Counted from the first letter of the stretch, positions 22,961-32,688 are shown. The stretch is DNA of 64,000 bases from Vibrio fortis (GCF_024347475.1 NZ_AP025487.1:2914001-2978000); one strand, 5' to 3'. Numbers and translations are program-made. Notes: a model not told the origin generated them from the letters alone.

Positions 22961-23679
22961 CTCTCATCATCCTCTGTTTTACGCTGACGGATATACAGGT
23001 AAACCGTATGTTTTGAGATATTTAGGCGCTCTGCAACGCGGTTAATCGCATCTTTAATATCGAAGATCCCTTTGTCGTAGAGTTCCATGACGATTTGACG
23101 GTTCTTAGTGTTGTTCGACACCGACTTATCCGCATTGATCTCTTCGATTGTGCGCTCTACGGTTTGGTCTACCAGCTCTTCAACGTCACTTGCAAAGTTC
23201 ACTGAAGACGCCGCTTCATCTGCATCTTGCGTTGGCATGAACGATTGCAACACTTGTGAGAACGGTGCATCAAGGTTTACGTTGATACAAAGCAGGCCAA
23301 TAACTCGGTCGTCACCATTACGGATAGCCACCGTAATCGACTTCATTAACACACCACCTTTTGCGCGAGTAAAGTATGAACGAGAGAAATTACGCTTAGA
23401 GCCTTCGATATCTTTCAGCATTTTTAGCGCTAAATCGGTGATTGGAGAGCCAACCTGACGCCCAGTATTCTCGCCGTTGGCAATCTTAATCGCAGAGGTA
23501 TTGAGATCCTCTAACGAGTGCAAAACGATTTCACAAAACGGACCAATAAGACTTGCGATGCCATCAACAACGGCCTCATAAGATCTTAGAATGATTTTAT
23601 CGTGTTCACTGAATGGCATGACATTGACTGATTCCATTTCAAGTAACACATCCGCATTGACTGTTTCTGTAGTAGTCAC
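22957..23679 (-). CDS. yheO: YheO-family DNA-binding transcriptional regulator
   Basis: 240 residues, close to E. coli YheO in length and sequence. The PAS-like sensor domain (about 28-160) includes [20 protein letters not shown]. The C-terminal helix-turn-helix has [20 protein letters not shown]. The regulated genes and any ligand are unknown to me. Translational overlap with tusD suggests it is expressed with, and may respond to, the sulfur-relay genes. Confidence 0.88.
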   Translation of the reverse strand: MTTTETVNADVLLEMESVNVMPFSEHDKIILRSYEAVVDGIASLIGPFCEIVLHSLEDLNTSAIKIANGENTGRQVGSPITDLALKMLKDIEGSKRNFSRSYFTRAKGGVLMKSITVAIRNGDDRVIGLLCINVNLDAPFSQVLQSFMPTQDADEAASSVNFASDVEELVDQTVERTIEEINADKSVSNNTKNRQIVMELYDKGIFDIKDAINRVAERLNISKHTVYLYIRQRKTEDDES

Positions 23680-23813
23680 TTAATTCCTTACCTTCGTGTG
23701 AAAAATCAACAAATTTATGTAAGTTTATCAGAAATTTTTAATTGCACACCTAGCTAACATTGCAACTAGTGATTTAGAACAAGTTAAAAAAACAAATACT
23801 CAAATTGAAAGCA

Positions 23814-23843
23814 TAAAAAAAGGCCTAACTGAGTTAGGCCTTA
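23814..23843 (-). terminator. Terminator after fkpA
   Basis: The stem AAGGCCTAACT/AGTTAGGCCTT (23820-23842) is perfect, with a one-base centre, and is followed on the minus strand by seven T. Confidence 0.92.
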
Positions 23844-23861
23844 GAACACTTCGTGAAACGC

Positions 23862-24638
23862 TTATTGTGCAGCTGTTTCTTCTGCGTTATCAATTTTCAG
23901 TAGCTCAACTTCGAATACAAGCGTTGAGTTTGCTGGGATTGTTGGTGTGTCTTGCTCACCGTACGCTAGCTCTGGCGGGATAACAAACTTGTACTTAGAG
24001 CCAACTTGCATTAGCTGTACGCCTTCAGTCCAACCTGGGATTACGCGGTTTAGTGGGAATGTTGCTGGTTCGCCACGGTCGTAAGAGCTATCAAACTGAG
24101 TACCGTCAGTTAGTGTACCTTTGTAGTGTACTTGTACTGTGTCAGTGTCTTTTGGAGACTCGCCTTCAGCTGCAGTCATCACTTGGTATAGTAGCCCAGA
24201 GTCAGTTTTTTGAACGCCTTCTGTCTTCTCAAACTCAGCACGGTACTCATCACCCGCTTTCTTAGTTTCTGCTGATTTCTCCGCAGCTTGAGCTTGCATT
24301 GTTTCTGCTACACGCTGATCAAGAGCTTCTAGTGCCGCGCGAGTCTCGTCTTCATTTAATGCTGTATTGCCTGCGAACACATCTTCGATACCTTTTAGTA
24401 CCATCTCTTTGTCTAGGTTAATACCTAGCTCGCTTGGCTTATCAATGCTTGTGCTTAGGTAGTTTGCGAATGAAACACCGATTGCGTAAGCCGCTTTGTC
24501 GTCTTCTGTTTTAAAGTTTACTGCTTCAACTTTCACTTCTTCGACTTGAGGAGCTTCTGCCTTTGGTTCTTCTTTCTGACAACCAACTGCTAGCATAACC
24601 GTCGCGGCAAGCAGTGATACTTTTAAAACTGATTTCAT
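23862..24638 (-). CDS. fkpA: FkpA-type FKBP peptidyl-prolyl isomerase, predicted lipoprotein
   Basis: 258 residues from the ATG at 24636-24638, with GGAG upstream; a TTG start four codons earlier would consume that site. The signal peptide [20 protein letters not shown] ends in a Gly-Cys lipobox, so it is probably lipid-anchored, unlike soluble periplasmic E. coli FkpA. The N-terminal helical dimerisation region (about 40-135) is followed by an FKBP domain (about 150-250) with [20 protein letters not shown]. It is a chaperone and prolyl isomerase of the cell envelope. It is divergent from the WD40 lipoprotein gene and has its own terminator. Confidence 0.92.
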   Translation of the reverse strand: MKSVLKVSLLAATVMLAVGCQKEEPKAEAPQVEEVKVEAVNFKTEDDKAAYAIGVSFANYLSTSIDKPSELGINLDKEMVLKGIEDVFAGNTALNEDETRAALEALDQRVAETMQAQAAEKSAETKKAGDEYRAEFEKTEGVQKTDSGLLYQVMTAAEGESPKDTDTVQVHYKGTLTDGTQFDSSYDRGEPATFPLNRVIPGWTEGVQLMQVGSKYKFVIPPELAYGEQDTPTIPANSTLVFEVELLKIDNAEETAAQ

Positions 24639-24652
24639 TGAATACTCCAATT

Positions 24653-24698
24653 AATGGCCAAGCCATTGGTTATTGTGCACAAATCTAATGATTAGATT
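24653..24698. repeat. Two short palindromes between fkpA and the WD40 gene
   Basis: AATGGC-CAA-GCCATT (24653-24667) and AATCTAA-TGA-TTAGATT (24682-24698) are perfect inverted repeats in the divergent promoter region. The second has the size of a dimeric repressor or activator site. No regulator is assigned. Confidence 0.6.
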
Positions 24699-24769
24699 GG
24701 TGTGAATACGTTAGTTATAACAATATACTAGTTCTATGTCTTCTGACACAAACCGGATTGTTAGACGTG

Positions 24770-25747
24770 ATGCGAATATTTTTTCACTCATTACTATATG
24801 CAATTGTCATCACTCTGTTAAATGGATGTTTTTTCTTCCAAGAGGATGATCAACGTTGGGATATCGAACCCAGCGGTGCCACCAGCTTTGCACTAAGCAG
24901 AGACGGTCGTTTTGCCCTGCTCTATTCCCAACAGAAACATTTGTTGCTTTGGGATTTAGCCGAGAATCAAGAACTTGCCCAGCTTGGAGAACAAGACCAA
25001 GAAAGCTCCCCTGTTACACGAATCAAAATCTCTGACAATGGTCGCTATGCGGTGACAGCCAGTCAGATGAACTTTGCCGTTTGGGACCTGACTTGGACAC
25101 AAGCCGAAGGGCTTTGGTCGATCTCTGACGGATTAATCCGCGACGTCGACATCTCCAGTAACGGCGAGAAAGTCCTACTCGGGTTATCAAACGGTAAAGC
25201 CATCTACGTGGACTTAGTCACTGGCCGTCGCTTAGAGTTCCTTGCCCATCGAGAAAAAGTCAATTCTGTTTCGCTTTCTTCCAATGGTCGTTATGCACTT
25301 TCGGGGGGGAACGACTATAAAGCCTACCTTTGGGATACTGAATCAGGGTTGGTTTTACGTACCTTCGAACACGAACAGCGCGTTGTGCGAGTAGTATTGC
25401 AGCGTGATGGTGAATTGGCGTTTACTTCTGATGGTGGAAACCAAGCGATTGTTTGGGACCTTGAAACGGGTGAATCACAAGCAGAGCTGCAAAGCCTATC
25501 GCGCCAGCTGATTTTCTCTACGGCTCGATTCTCGGATGACGGTAAGCAGCTAGTCACGGGGACACCTTCCAGTCAGGTCAGTGTATGGGATACACAAACG
25601 GGTAAACGGATAGCTCGTTACGAAGCGGAGCCGTTAAAAGATGCTCGCCCTCCTCGTGCGGTAGTGTATGATGCAGCCTTTGATAATCAGAGCCGTGTAA
25701 TATCGGGAACATCAGCGGGCATAGCCCAAGCTTGGAATGTGGACTAA
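24770..25747 (+). CDS. WD40-repeat protein, probable lipoprotein
   Basis: About 325 residues from the ATG at 24770 (MRIFFHSLLYAI). A start at GTG 24767 or TTG 24758 cannot be excluded, since no strong ribosome-binding site decides it. A hydrophobic signal ends LLNGC, an imperfect lipobox. The rest is a beta-propeller: recurrent ...VWDLTW, LWDTESG, VWDLETG, VWDTQTG blade ends and DNGRYA/SNGRYA turns suggest about seven blades. Probably an envelope scaffold. The slyX start is five bases after its stop, so the two are likely one transcript. Function is not known to me. Confidence 0.82.
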   Translation: MRIFFHSLLYAIVITLLNGCFFFQEDDQRWDIEPSGATSFALSRDGRFALLYSQQKHLLLWDLAENQELAQLGEQDQESSPVTRIKISDNGRYAVTASQMNFAVWDLTWTQAEGLWSISDGLIRDVDISSNGEKVLLGLSNGKAIYVDLVTGRRLEFLAHREKVNSVSLSSNGRYALSGGNDYKAYLWDTESGLVLRTFEHEQRVVRVVLQRDGELAFTSDGGNQAIVWDLETGESQAELQSLSRQLIFSTARFSDDGKQLVTGTPSSQVSVWDTQTGKRIARYEAEPLKDARPPRAVVYDAAFDNQSRVISGTSAGIAQAWNVD

Positions 25748-25752
25748 GAACG

Positions 25753-25980
25753 ATGACAGAGAAGCTAGTTGAACAACTAGAGAGCCGAGTGAATGACCTT
25801 GAGTGTCAGCTGGCTTTCCAAGAGCAGACCATTGAAGAACTCAATGAAGCGCTTAGCCAGCAACAGATGTTGATCACTAAGATGCAAGACCAAATGAAAT
25901 ACGTAGTGGGCAAAGTAAAGAACATTGACGGTTCTAACTTGGCTGATGCATCGGAAGAGACGCCACCTCCACACTACTAA
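25753..25980 (+). CDS. slyX: SlyX family protein
   Basis: 75 residues from the ATG at 25753, which avoids overlap with the preceding gene. It is a nearly continuous coiled coil (MTEKLVEQLESRVNDLECQL) with the family's C-terminal PPPHY. SlyX has no established molecular function. It is encoded five bases after the WD40 gene and ended by a very strong terminator. Confidence 0.93.
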   Translation: MTEKLVEQLESRVNDLECQLAFQEQTIEELNEALSQQQMLITKMQDQMKYVVGKVKNIDGSNLADASEETPPPHY

Positions 25981-26024
25981 TGTACGTTGACAATGAGCTG
26001 CGGCTTGTTGGACTGGTTGAAAAA

Positions 26025-26060
26025 CAAAAGGCGACAGAGAATATCTGTCGCCTTTTGTGT
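26025..26060. terminator. Bidirectional terminator between slyX and the isoaspartyl peptidase gene
   Basis: A perfect 14-bp stem, CAAAAGGCGACAGA (26025-26038) with TCTGTCGCCTTTTG (26044-26057), and a five-base loop. The two flanking genes converge on it. Confidence 0.9.
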
Positions 26061-26095
26061 ATCTGATTGGGAGTTTGAGTTACACCGGGACTTGG

Positions 26096-27061
26096 CTAGT
26101 CATCGGCATAGATCTTAACTTCCACTCGCCCTTCAGTATCAACGCTAGCACGGTACATACCCGAGCTGTTCATAGCGAAGTGAATATCACCTTGATTATC
26201 AATCGCGATCAAGCCACCTTCCCCGCCCATGGTTTTCAGTTCACCTTGGATGATCTGTTCACATGCGGTATGAACATCTTCTTTGAGATAACGCATGCGA
26301 GCAGCCACATCACTGGCCACCATTTTTCTTAAAAAGAACTCCCCCATGCCGGTTGTTGAAACCGCAACATTTCCATTCTCTGCAATGGTACCCGCACCAA
26401 TGATTGGCGAGTCTCCTACGCGACCGTATTTCTTATTAGTGACACCACCTGTACTGGTCGCAGCCGCTAAGTTCCCTGCTTGGTCTAACGCCACTGCACC
26501 AACCGTGCCGTACTTTTTGTCATCTGGGTATTTGTCAGCTTGCTGCTCATCATATTTCGCTTCAGACAGCGCAAAGAGACCTTTTTCTTTCATCGATTGA
26601 AGCTGATCGTAGCGGCGCTCAGTAAAGAAGTAGTCTTGCTCAGTAAAGATATAGTCATGTTCAAAGGCAAACTTCTCGGCACCTTCACCAATCAGTAACA
26701 CATGCTCGCTTTTAAGCATCACATCGCGAGCAAGTTCGATCGGGTTTTTAATGTGGCGAACACCAGCAATGGCACCCGCATCCATTTCACGACCGTGCAT
26801 CACCGACGCATCCATCTCAACAAACTCATCATGCGTCAGAACGGAGCCCTTACCTGCGTTGAAATGAGGACTGTCTTCCATCACCTTTACCGATGCCACA
26901 ACAGCATCCAAAGCATCACCGCCCGATTGCAACACGTGGTAACCCGCCAACACTGACTTCTCTAAAGCCTCAGTAATGCCCGCTTTTAACTCATCACTCA
27001 TTTGCTCTCGCAAGATGGTTCCAGCACCACCATGAATCGCAATTGAAAAAGGCTGTGACAT
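26096..27061 (-). CDS. iaaA: Isoaspartyl peptidase / L-asparaginase (Ntn hydrolase)
   Basis: 321 residues. The autocleavage site is Gly-Thr at residues 185-186 (KYGTVGAVALD); Thr186 becomes the catalytic N-terminus of the small subunit. HGGAG near the start and GGDALDAVVASV are family hallmarks. It cleaves isoaspartyl dipeptides and has asparaginase activity, so it acts in turnover of damaged protein. Cytoplasmic: there is no signal peptide. It has no close operon partner. Confidence 0.93.
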   Translation of the reverse strand: MSQPFSIAIHGGAGTILREQMSDELKAGITEALEKSVLAGYHVLQSGGDALDAVVASVKVMEDSPHFNAGKGSVLTHDEFVEMDASVMHGREMDAGAIAGVRHIKNPIELARDVMLKSEHVLLIGEGAEKFAFEHDYIFTEQDYFFTERRYDQLQSMKEKGLFALSEAKYDEQQADKYPDDKKYGTVGAVALDQAGNLAAATSTGGVTNKKYGRVGDSPIIGAGTIAENGNVAVSTTGMGEFFLRKMVASDVAARMRYLKEDVHTACEQIIQGELKTMGGEGGLIAIDNQGDIHFAMNSSGMYRASVDTEGRVEVKIYADD

Positions 27062-27194
27062 GTAAATTCTCCACTGACATATTCTTATGGTTTGTCGCTA
27101 TCAATATCATATCCAAAGCCCTGTGTCTGATAGCCACAACAAATCTTTTGGTTAGCGTTATTGCTCTCGCTTTGAAACAATAACCTTAATATGA

Positions 27195-27221
27195 AAAAAG
27201 CCTCCGCAAGGGAGGCTTTCA
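27195..27221 (-). terminator. Terminator after slyD
   Basis: AAAGCCTCC (27197-27205) and GGAGGCTTT (27211-27219) form a perfect stem, and the minus strand continues TTTTTT. Confidence 0.9.
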
Positions 27222-27250
27222 TATTCTAAAACTAAATCGCTAGTTCGATA

Positions 27251-27841
27251 TTAGTGAGAACCACAGCTACCGCCGCCGCAGCAGCCGTCTTTTTTCTCTT
27301 CACCGTGGTCATGGCCTTCGCCACCACAGCAACCGCCTTCGTGATCATGGTCGTGACCGTGACCGCCACAGCCACCTTCTTGGTGTACGTGACCGTGTTG
27401 AATTTCTTCTTCAGTCGCTTCACGAACGGCTACAACTTCAACGTCAAACGTTAGAGTTTGGCCAGCTAGCATGTGGTTGCCGTCAACAACAACTTCGTCG
27501 CCATCTACTTCAGTTACTTCTACTGGGATTGGACCTTGGTCAGTATCCGCTAGGAAACGCATACCAACTTCGATTTGCTCAACACCTTGGAATACGTCAG
27601 CAGGAACACGTTGCACTAGTGCGTCGTTGTGCTCACCGTAAGCGTCTTCTGGAGTAACGGTTGCAGAGAACTTGTCGCCAGCAACTTTGCCTTCAAGCTC
27701 TTTTTCAAGACCTGTAATTAGGTTGTTGTGACCGTGAAGGTAATCTAGTGGAGCTTCTGCAGTTGATTGGTCAACTACTACGCCATCTTCAAGTTTCACT
27801 TGATATGCAACACTAACTACTACGTTCTTTTCAATTTTCAT
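27251..27841 (-). CDS. slyD: FKBP-type isomerase and metallochaperone SlyD
   Basis: 196 residues from the ATG at 27839-27841 (MKIEKNVVVSVAYQVKLEDG), GGAG five bases upstream. The FKBP domain (1-70 and about 125-145) is interrupted by the insert-in-flap chaperone domain. A metal-binding tail from about residue 149 holds ten histidines and six cysteines. It helps fold proteins and supplies nickel to hydrogenase or urease maturation in relatives. Confidence 0.96.
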   Translation of the reverse strand: MKIEKNVVVSVAYQVKLEDGVVVDQSTAEAPLDYLHGHNNLITGLEKELEGKVAGDKFSATVTPEDAYGEHNDALVQRVPADVFQGVEQIEVGMRFLADTDQGPIPVEVTEVDGDEVVVDGNHMLAGQTLTFDVEVVAVREATEEEIQHGHVHQEGGCGGHGHDHDHEGGCCGGEGHDHGEEKKDGCCGGGSCGSH

Positions 27842-27935
27842 GAGAGCTCCAAGGAGGTTTGGACTAAGCTCCAACAATTGAGCTTAGGATAAATTCTGTA
27901 CCCCGATATTATGGGGATCAATTAACGAAACTCAA

Positions 27936-28136
27936 TCATTCTGGCTTAAAAATACCGATCATTTCTTGATTCGCATGTTCAGATTTCTCTACAGTTTTCG
28001 GTTTGCGCTGCTCTGTGAAGTCACAATCAACACACTCCACCAGCTCAATATTATTCTCAACCCACCAGCGTAGTGTGTCTTGAGTGTTGCAGCTTGGGCA
28101 GCTAGCACCAGCAATAAAGCGTTTTTTCTGTTTCAC
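27936..28136 (-). CDS. yheV: YheV family putative zinc-ribbon protein
   Basis: 66 residues with two CxxC knuckles (Cys13/Cys16 and Cys35/Cys38) forming a zinc ribbon. It matches E. coli YheV in size and place, between slyD and kefB. The function is unknown. Confidence 0.9.
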   Translation of the reverse strand: MKQKKRFIAGASCPSCNTQDTLRWWVENNIELVECVDCDFTEQRKPKTVEKSEHANQEMIGIFKPE

Positions 28137-28211
28137 GTTATCTATCCTTTACAACTTGGATTCGTGCCATTCAACGATGGCCATTGTCTTTATTATTTTA
28201 TGGGCAATGTG

Positions 28212-30008
28212 TTACTGCCAGTAGTTTCGAGATTGATGGTCATTCTCCATCTCATGTCCGAAAATCTCCTCCAACTCTTTACGCGCCTCTTTGGCTCTTT
28301 GCGCCAATTCAGCGTCTTCACTGTGCTGAGGAAGCAGATCTTTAAGCATGGCATTATCCAGTTTACGAAAGTGCGCCTCGGCACGCTTGGCTTTGTATGG
28401 GTGCATACCTAGCTCGGTGAGCGCTTGCCTTCCCAAGTCTAACGCCCCTAAGAAAGTTTCACGAGAGTAGTTGGTCACACCATGATTCAATAGTTGGTAC
28501 GCTTCAACACGGCTTCGGGCACGAGCCAAGATCTTTAAGCGCGGAAAATGCTGACGACATAAGTCGACGGTTTTCATGATTTCGTCTGGAGAATCGGTAC
28601 ACAAGATAATCGCTTCGGCTTTATCGGCTCCTGCAGCACGCAATAGCTCCAAGTGGGTCGAGTCACCGTAAAACACCTTATATCCGAACTTACGCAAGAT
28701 ATGAATTTGGCTGGCGTCACTCTCTAGGATGGTAATACGAATCTTATTGGCATACATCAAGCGCCCAATAATCTGGCCGAAACGACCAAAGCCGGCGATG
28801 ATCACGCGAGGGCTGCGATCCACCACATCAGAAGACATCGCATTCTCACTGATTTGATTTAATTGACGCGCAAAGAACTTATCTTGCAGTTTAAGCATCA
28901 ATGGCGTGGTCACCATAGATAAGCTCACCACTACAAGTAGGAAAGAGACTTGCTCCATGCTCAAGATGCCTTGGGCACTGGCCGCGGTGAAGATAACGAA
29001 AGCAAACTCACCACCTTGGCTCAAGATCATCGCCATACGACTGCGTGCTTTAGCTTGTGTACCGAAAATACGAGCGAGGGCGTACAACACCAGACCTTTC
29101 ATCACCACCAATGCCAGTACCGCTATCAAGATTGCAAACGGACTTTCAGCAAGCAAGCCTAAGTTTACGGCCATACCCACAGAGATAAAGAACAGGCCTA
29201 GTAACAAGCCTTTAAAAGGTTCAATCGCTATCTCTAGCTCATGACGGTATTCACTCTCGGCCAATAACACACCAGCTAAGAAGGTCCCGAGCGCCATCGA
29301 TAACCCTATCTGCTGCATGATTACAGCAATACCAATCACCAAAAGGAGCGCTGCGACGGTAAACAGTTCACGCACACCGCTTAATACGACGTAGCGAAAT
29401 AGAGGGCGAAGCAGGAAGTGACCACCGACCAACAAACCAATCACACCAGCCAGCATCCACAGCATATCTGCCCAGCTACCACCTGTATTACCCGCAAGCA
29501 GTGGCAGCATAGCCAACATTGGAATTACTGCGATATCTTGGAACAGTAATACGGCAAACCCAGACTGGCCCGCCTCTTTACCACTTAGCTCACGCTCTTC
29601 AATAACACGCAATGCAATGGCTGTTGATGAAAGAGCTAAGCCCATACCAATGACCAAACTGGTCTGCCAACTCAATCCAAATAGACAAGCGACACCCGTG
29701 ATCAGTAAGGTTGTAATGACAACTTGGGCGCCACCGAGCCCCAATATCGGCCCGCGCATCGTCCAGAGCTTTTTGGGGTTAAGCTCAAGACCAATGAGAA
29801 ACAGTAGCAGCACCACCCCGAACTCGGAGAAATGGAGAATCGCTTCGACATCGCTAATTAGCCCAAGTCCCCAAGGGCCAATCGCCACACCCGCTAAAAG
29901 GTAGCCAAGAACAGACCCTAAACCTGCACGTTGAGCAATCGGCACGGCAACAACAGCAGCCGATAAGAAAATCACACTGCTTTGGAGGAATTCATTGGTT
30001 AATGCCAT
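28212..30008 (-). CDS. kefB: Glutathione-regulated potassium efflux protein KefB
   Basis: 598 residues. About twelve membrane helices of the CPA2 antiporter type (1-380), with the family motif LLFQDIAVIPMLA (QD at 157-158). A cytosolic TrkA-N/KTN domain follows from about 400, with the nucleotide loop GFGRFGQIIG at 406-415. It releases K+ and acidifies the cytoplasm when glutathione adducts of electrophiles bind. Its ATG overlaps the kefG stop by one base, so the ancillary subunit is made with it. Confidence 0.94.
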   Translation of the reverse strand: MALTNEFLQSSVIFLSAAVVAVPIAQRAGLGSVLGYLLAGVAIGPWGLGLISDVEAILHFSEFGVVLLLFLIGLELNPKKLWTMRGPILGLGGAQVVITTLLITGVACLFGLSWQTSLVIGMGLALSSTAIALRVIEERELSGKEAGQSGFAVLLFQDIAVIPMLAMLPLLAGNTGGSWADMLWMLAGVIGLLVGGHFLLRPLFRYVVLSGVRELFTVAALLLVIGIAVIMQQIGLSMALGTFLAGVLLAESEYRHELEIAIEPFKGLLLGLFFISVGMAVNLGLLAESPFAILIAVLALVVMKGLVLYALARIFGTQAKARSRMAMILSQGGEFAFVIFTAASAQGILSMEQVSFLLVVVSLSMVTTPLMLKLQDKFFARQLNQISENAMSSDVVDRSPRVIIAGFGRFGQIIGRLMYANKIRITILESDASQIHILRKFGYKVFYGDSTHLELLRAAGADKAEAIILCTDSPDEIMKTVDLCRQHFPRLKILARARSRVEAYQLLNHGVTNYSRETFLGALDLGRQALTELGMHPYKAKRAEAHFRKLDNAMLKDLLPQHSEDAELAQRAKEARKELEEIFGHEMENDHQSRNYWQ

Positions 30009-30595
30009 TACTGCGCCTCCCTTTGCTGCTCTTCAAGAAGCTGCAATGGTTCCCTTAACCAGTTTCGGTAAGACTCGGCGTGTTGATAACGTGTCATGTC
30101 TGATACATTTCGAGCCCAATGCAGAACCAAAGGCTCTAGCCAATGCATTTGACATAAGGCAGCCGTCAGCTCAAAGGGTTGCAAGATCTCTTGTAGTGGA
30201 TATTTATTATAGCCCGAAGCACCAAATGCCTCCTCTTTACCGCCTGTCGTAATCACGCTGCGCCAGTACTTACCTTTCAATGCACTCTGTTCACCGAACG
30301 CAAATCCTTTGCCTAGTACGCGATCAAACCACTCTTTCAATAGTGCAGGACAAGAGTACATAAACAGCGGATGTTGAAAGACGATGATGTCATGCTCAAG
30401 GAGCAATTCATGTTCAAATGGGACATCGATAAAGAAGTCTGGATAGGCCGCATAAAGATCATGAATTTTAACATGACCGAGCGACTCTATTTTTTTCAGC
30501 ATCACTTGATTGGCAATCGAGGTTTGGGGCTCTGGGTGAGCAAATATCACCAAGACCTTGGGTACTGTGTTATTTGTAGATAACAAATCACTCAT
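30008..30595 (-). CDS. kefG: Glutathione-regulated potassium efflux ancillary protein KefG
   Basis: 195 residues if started at the ATG at 30593-30595 (MSDLLSTNNTVPK). An AAAGGA motif abuts that ATG, which is poor spacing. The TTG three codons later would sit nine bases from it, so the true start may be that TTG. The body is a flavodoxin-like quinone reductase fold (VLVIFAHPEPQTSIANQVML, WFDRVLGKGFAFGE) needed for full KefB activity. Confidence 0.9.
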   Translation of the reverse strand: MSDLLSTNNTVPKVLVIFAHPEPQTSIANQVMLKKIESLGHVKIHDLYAAYPDFFIDVPFEHELLLEHDIIVFQHPLFMYSCPALLKEWFDRVLGKGFAFGEQSALKGKYWRSVITTGGKEEAFGASGYNKYPLQEILQPFELTAALCQMHWLEPLVLHWARNVSDMTRYQHAESYRNWLREPLQLLEEQQREAQ

Positions 30596-30765
30596 TCCTT
30601 TGAAACATTCCTTACAGGGCAAACGGTGGCAATGCCAAGAAAATTCTAACAAAAGTTATTAATATGTTATTGGCATCATAACCCAATTTGCATTGTGATC
30701 GACTTTTATCTGGTTTCCGCCTACTATGCAGGCGTCTGTTCACCTCTTAATTCATTGCGATTTCT

Positions 30766-32688
30766 ATGATTACTTTCTCGGATATTCAACTACTGCGCGG
30801 CGGTAAACCTCTGCTTGACCAAGCATCTGCGACTCTACACCCTGGCGACAAGGTGGGTTTAGTCGGTAAAAACGGTTGTGGTAAGTCCACACTGTTCGCT
30901 CTTATCAAAGACGAACTATCAATTGATGCCGGATCATTCAGTAAACCAGCACACTGGGAGCTGGCATGGGTTGCTCAAGAAACGCCGGCACTCGAGAGAA
31001 CCGCAATAGAGTACGTAATTGATGGCGATCGTGAATATCGCGGTCTAGAAGAGCAGCTGATTAAAGCAGAACAAGCGGACAACGGTACCCTTGTTGCTGA
31101 GATTCACGGAAAAATAGAAACCATTGGTGGCTACAGCATCAAAGCAAGAGCCGCAGAACTTCTGGACGGTCTAGGCTTTAGCCAAGATCAGATGAGTTGG
31201 AATCTGACCCAGTTCTCTGGTGGTTGGCGTATGCGTCTAAACCTAGCACAAGCGCTATTGTGCCGCAGTGACTTACTATTGCTTGATGAACCGACCAACC
31301 ACTTGGATTTAGACGCCGTAATGTGGCTAGAGCGTTGGCTACAAACCTACCCCGGCACATTGATCCTAATCTCGCACGATAGGGACTTCCTAGACCCAAT
31401 CGTCAATCGCATTGTTCACGTTGAGAACCAGAAGCTCAACGAGTACACAGGTAACTACTCATCATTTGAGAATCAACGTGCCCAGAAGTTAGTACTGCAA
31501 CAAGCGATGTACCAGAAGCAGCAAAAGCAGATGGCGCACATGCAGAGCTACATCGACCGCTTCCGCTACAAAGCTTCTAAGGCTCGCCAAGCACAAAGCC
31601 GTATCAAAGCGCTCGAAAAGATGGAGCAAGTGTTACCAGCTCAATTCGACAACCCATTCAGTTTCGAATTTAGAGAACCTGACGCACTGCCAAACCCTAT
31701 CTTGATGATGGATGAAGTATCCGCGGGCTACGGTGATAACCTGATCCTAGAAAAGATCCGCTTGAACCTTGTTCCTGGTAGCCGCATTGGTCTACTCGGC
31801 CGTAACGGTGCGGGTAAATCGACGCTGATCAAGCTGCTTTCTGGTGAACTGAAACAACAAGCGGGTGAGCTGAGCTATTCGCAGGGTGTAAAGATCGGCT
31901 ACTTTGCACAGCATCAATTGGAGACACTGCATCCAGAAGAGACGCCGCTGCAACACATGATGCAGATTGCGCCGAAGCATACAGAACAACAGCTGCGCGA
32001 TTACTTAGGTAGCTTTGGTTTCCAAGGTGATAAAGCACTTGATAAGGTCGCACCGTTCTCTGGTGGTGAAAAAGCACGCTTGGTATTAGCTCTGCTGGTT
32101 TGGCAAAAGCCGAACCTACTGCTACTCGATGAACCAACCAACCACTTGGATCTCGACATGCGTCAAGCGTTAACCATGGCGTTGCAAACCTTCGAGGGCG
32201 CAATGGTGATTGTATCGCACGACAGATACTTACTGCGTGCAACTACCGATGACCTATATCTAGTGCATGACCGCCAAGTTGCACCTTTTGACGGCGACCT
32301 CAACGACTATTACAAGTGGCTGACTGATCAGCAAAAACTCGAGCGTAAAGAGGCTCAAGCGCAAGCTCCTGCTAAAGATGGTGCCAATAGCGCAGCGGCA
32401 AAGAAAGAGCAGAAACGTCGTGAGGCAGAGTTTAGAAAACTAACAGCGCCACTGCGTAAAAAGCTGACTCAGTTCGAGAAGCAGATGGACAAGTTCACAG
32501 CCGATCTTGAAGACGCTGAGCAGCAATTGTCTGATACTTCTCTGTATGAAGCCGAAAACAAAGCTAAACTTAATCAAGTACTCGCGCTCCAAGCAACAAG
32601 TAAATCTCAGCTTGAAGAGGTTGAAATGGAGTGGATGTCTGTTCAAGAAGAGCTTGAGCAGATGGAACAGGATATGGAAAACTTATGA
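30766..32688 (+). CDS. yheS: ABC-F family ATPase YheS
   Basis: 640 residues with two ABC cassettes and no membrane segment, the ABC-F arrangement. Walker A motifs are GKNGCGKST and GRNGAGKST; signatures are FSGGWRMR and FSGGEKAR; each is followed by LLLLDEPTNHLD. A linker (about residues 220-310) and a charged coiled-coil tail (about 530-640) are typical. ABC-F proteins act at the ribosomal E site; the substrate situation for YheS is not settled. The next gene overlaps by four bases. Confidence 0.95.
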   Translation: MITFSDIQLLRGGKPLLDQASATLHPGDKVGLVGKNGCGKSTLFALIKDELSIDAGSFSKPAHWELAWVAQETPALERTAIEYVIDGDREYRGLEEQLIKAEQADNGTLVAEIHGKIETIGGYSIKARAAELLDGLGFSQDQMSWNLTQFSGGWRMRLNLAQALLCRSDLLLLDEPTNHLDLDAVMWLERWLQTYPGTLILISHDRDFLDPIVNRIVHVENQKLNEYTGNYSSFENQRAQKLVLQQAMYQKQQKQMAHMQSYIDRFRYKASKARQAQSRIKALEKMEQVLPAQFDNPFSFEFREPDALPNPILMMDEVSAGYGDNLILEKIRLNLVPGSRIGLLGRNGAGKSTLIKLLSGELKQQAGELSYSQGVKIGYFAQHQLETLHPEETPLQHMMQIAPKHTEQQLRDYLGSFGFQGDKALDKVAPFSGGEKARLVLALLVWQKPNLLLLDEPTNHLDLDMRQALTMALQTFEGAMVIVSHDRYLLRATTDDLYLVHDRQVAPFDGDLNDYYKWLTDQQKLERKEAQAQAPAKDGANSAAAKKEQKRREAEFRKLTAPLRKKLTQFEKQMDKFTADLEDAEQQLSDTSLYEAENKAKLNQVLALQATSKSQLEEVEMEWMSVQEELEQMEQDMENL

